A DNA stretch of 23,599 nt from JBGVMW01 sp045125095. Lineage in GTDB: Bacteria; Bacillota; Clostridia; Lachnospirales; Lachnospiraceae. The translations under genes and the position numbers were made by a program. A model generated the notes under the pieces. It was not told the DNA's origin and ran no database searches. It was given only the letters and a program-made list of their open reading frames with translations. The stretch lies in contig JBGVMW010000298.1 of NCBI GenBank assembly GCA_045125095.1, positions 1 through 23,599 on the forward strand, given 5' to 3'. This document shows, piece by piece, positions 21,695-23,599 of the stretch (its first letter is position 1; every line of letters begins with the position of its first letter).

Positions 21695-23599
21695 ATGGTT
21701 AAATTATATGACGGTGGTGCATATTTAGTAAATGGCACAGAATTAATCGCTGATACAAATGAAGCACCGGAAATCTTAAAAAGTAAATTAGGAGAGGCTC
21801 CTGCTAAGGAAGAAGCAGCAAAAAATACAATGGCATATGGTATTTTAGCAGCACACAATACTTCCGGTAATATGGAGAAGCTTCAGATTAAGTTTGATAA
21901 ACTGACATCCCATGATATTACTTATGTAGGTATTATCCAGACGGCAAGAGCGTCAGGATTGGAAAGATTCCCAATTCCTTACGTGCTTACAAACTGTCAT
22001 AACAGCTTATGTGCGGTAGGTGGTACCATCAACGAAGATGACCACATGTTTGGTCTTACTTGTGCAAAGAAATATGGCGGTGTTTATGTTCCGCCACATC
22101 AGGCAGTTATCCATCAGTATGCCAGAGAAATGTTGGCTGGTGGCGGTAAGATGATTTTAGGTTCTGACAGCCACACACGTTATGGTGCATTAGGTACTAT
22201 GGCAATGGGCGAAGGTGGTCCGGAATTAGTAAAACAGTTATTGTCTAAGACATACGATATCAATATGCCGGGTGTAGTTGGTGTATATTTAACAGGAACA
22301 CCAATGAAGGGGGTTGGTCCTCAGGACGTTGCCTTGGCTATTATTGGTGCTGTATTTGGTAATGGTTATGTGAAGAATAAAGTAATGGAATTCATCGGTG
22401 ACGGTGTTGCGAACTTAAGTGCAGACTTCCGTATCGGTGTAGATGTTATGACAACAGAGACAACCTGTTTATCTTCTATCTGGCAGACAGATGAAAAAAT
22501 TAAGGAATTCTATGATATTCATGGTCGTGTAGAAGAATACAAGGAATTAAAACCGGGCAAGGTTGCATACTATGATGGTATGATCGTTGTAGATTTATCT
22601 AAGGTAAAACCTATGATTGCTATGCCATTCCATCCAAGTAACACATATACTATCGAAGAGTTGAATGCAAATCTCATGGATATCTTAGTAGATTGTGAGA
22701 AGAAAGCATTAGTCAGCTTAGATGGACAGGTTGATTTCAAGCTTACGAATAAGGTAGTAGACGGTAAATTATATGTAGATCAGGGTATTATTGCAGGATG
22801 TGCAGGTGGTGGATTTGAAAATATTTGTGATGCAGCAGATATTTTAGCTGGAGCAAATATTGGTTCCGATGCATTTACATTAAGTGTATATCCTGCAAGT
22901 ATGCCGGTATATATGGAATTAGTAAAGAATGGTGCGGCTGCTAAACTTATGGGGGCTGGTGCAGTTATGAAGACCGCATTTTGTGGACCATGTTTTGGAG
23001 CTGGAGATACTCCTGCAAATAATGCATTTAGTATTCGTCATTCTACAAGAAACTTCCCTAACCGTGAAGGTTCTAAGTTACAGAATGGTCAGATTTCATC
23101 CGTTGCACTTATGGATGCTCGTTCCATTGCAGCAACAGCAGCAAATAAGGGATATTTGACACCTGCTACAGATATTGACGCAAACTTTAGCAAGCCAAAA
23201 TATTTCTTTGATAAGACAATTTACGAAAACCGTGTATTTGATAGCAAGGGCGTTGCAGATCCTTCTGTTGAGATTCAATTTGGACCAAATATTAAGGATT
23301 GGCCATCAATGGTTGCTCTTACCGATAACTTGGTAATTAAGGTCGTTTCCGAAATTCATGATCCGGTAACTACAACAGATGAGTTGATTCCTTCAGGAGA
23401 GACTTCATCTTACCGTTCAAATCCAATTGGATTGGCAGAGTTTGCATTGTCTAGAAAAGATCCTGCATATGTTGGTCGTGCAAAAGAAGTTCATGCAGCA
23501 GAAGTTGCAAGAGAGAATGGTCAGTGTATGGGAGAGGTCCTTCCAGAACTTAAGGACATTATGCATACAATTAAAGATCAGTTTGCAGGTGTAGATAAG
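21695..23599 (+). CDS. Aconitase-family hydratase, 3' end outside the window
   Basis: An open frame of 635 codons with no stop before the window edge. The ATG at 21695 has TGGAGGT (21683-21689) 5 bases before it. The sequence matches the aconitase superfamily, nearest to the YbhJ-type group annotated as hydratase: GSDSHTRYGALGTMAMGEGG near 150-169, and the three expected [4Fe-4S] cysteines, C369 in AGCAGGGFEN and C430/C433 in CGPC. Such enzymes dehydrate and rehydrate small hydroxy-acids through an Fe-S cluster; the substrate of this subgroup is not known. Full-length relatives are about 750 residues, so roughly the last 110-120 residues are missing. Confidence 0.88.
   Translation, partial: MVKLYDGGAYLVNGTELIADTNEAPEILKSKLGEAPAKEEAAKNTMAYGILAAHNTSGNMEKLQIKFDKLTSHDITYVGIIQTARASGLERFPIPYVLTNCHNSLCAVGGTINEDDHMFGLTCAKKYGGVYVPPHQAVIHQYAREMLAGGGKMILGSDSHTRYGALGTMAMGEGGPELVKQLLSKTYDINMPGVVGVYLTGTPMKGVGPQDVALAIIGAVFGNGYVKNKVMEFIGDGVANLSADFRIGVDVMTTETTCLSSIWQTDEKIKEFYDIHGRVEEYKELKPGKVAYYDGMIVVDLSKVKPMIAMPFHPSNTYTIEELNANLMDILVDCEKKALVSLDGQVDFKLTNKVVDGKLYVDQGIIAGCAGGGFENICDAADILAGANIGSDAFTLSVYPASMPVYMELVKNGAAAKLMGAGAVMKTAFCGPCFGAGDTPANNAFSIRHSTRNFPNREGSKLQNGQISSVALMDARSIAATAANKGYLTPATDIDANFSKPKYFFDKTIYENRVFDSKGVADPSVEIQFGPNIKDWPSMVALTDNLVIKVVSEIHDPVTTTDELIPSGETSSYRSNPIGLAEFALSRKDPAYVGRAKEVHAAEVARENGQCMGEVLPELKDIMHTIKDQFAGVDK

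Overview
The window looks like a chromosomal segment of a low-GC Gram-positive anaerobe, most likely a Clostridia of the Lachnospiraceae type. The reasons are strong AGGAGG-type ribosome sites, consensus TTGACA/TATAAT promoters, a FeoA/FeoB/Cys-rich iron-uptake set, TagD/TagGH/TagF-like wall-polymer genes and an LtaS-like enzyme. The taxon is inferred, because no rRNA or other marker is present.

Layout. (1) Bases 1-1102: a NUDIX protein with a winged-helix tail (NrtR-like), preceded by hairpins and a diverged copy of a short repeat. (2) 1125-3841: feoA, feoB and a small Cys-rich membrane protein. A terminator and a near-consensus DtxR/IdeR-type iron box lie between feoA and feoB. (3) 3902-5303: a secreted beta-helix protein on the minus strand, divergent from the next operon; the two back-to-back promoters both have perfect -35 and -10 hexamers. 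(4) 5399-15857: one long plus-strand operon for a glycerol-phosphate-type surface glycopolymer. Its genes are LicD, a CDP-glycerol glycerophosphotransferase, an ABC-2 permease and ATPase (TagGH-like), glycerol-3-phosphate cytidylyltransferase (TagD), a GT2/glycerophosphotransferase fusion, a polysaccharide pyruvyl transferase and a second secreted beta-helix protein related to the first. (5) 15858-17571: an AT-rich accessory patch holding a VanZ-like membrane protein, a 46-aa cationic peptide ORF translated just ahead of it, two candidate miniature transcription units and a MITE-like element with terminal inverted repeats and a flanking direct repeat. (6) 17572-19581: an LtaS-type lipoteichoic acid synthase on the minus strand. 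(7) 19697-23599: a zinc-ribbon/HTH protein, an AI-2E/YtvI-type membrane protein and the first 635 codons of an aconitase-family hydratase that runs off the window.

How the genes fit together. TagD would make CDP-glycerol. The two WHGTP/TDYSS transferases would polymerise or add glycerol phosphate on a lipid-linked glycan. LicD and the pyruvyl transferase would decorate it with a phospho-substituent and pyruvate, and the ABC pair would export it. The two beta-helix proteins would act on the finished polymer outside the cell. LtaS, just beyond the accessory patch, makes the second kind of glycerol-phosphate polymer from phosphatidylglycerol. The polymer structure and the role of the beta-helix pair are inferences. 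The least explained material is the 15.9-17.5 kb patch and the repeated hairpin/ribosome-site element at 7481-7612.
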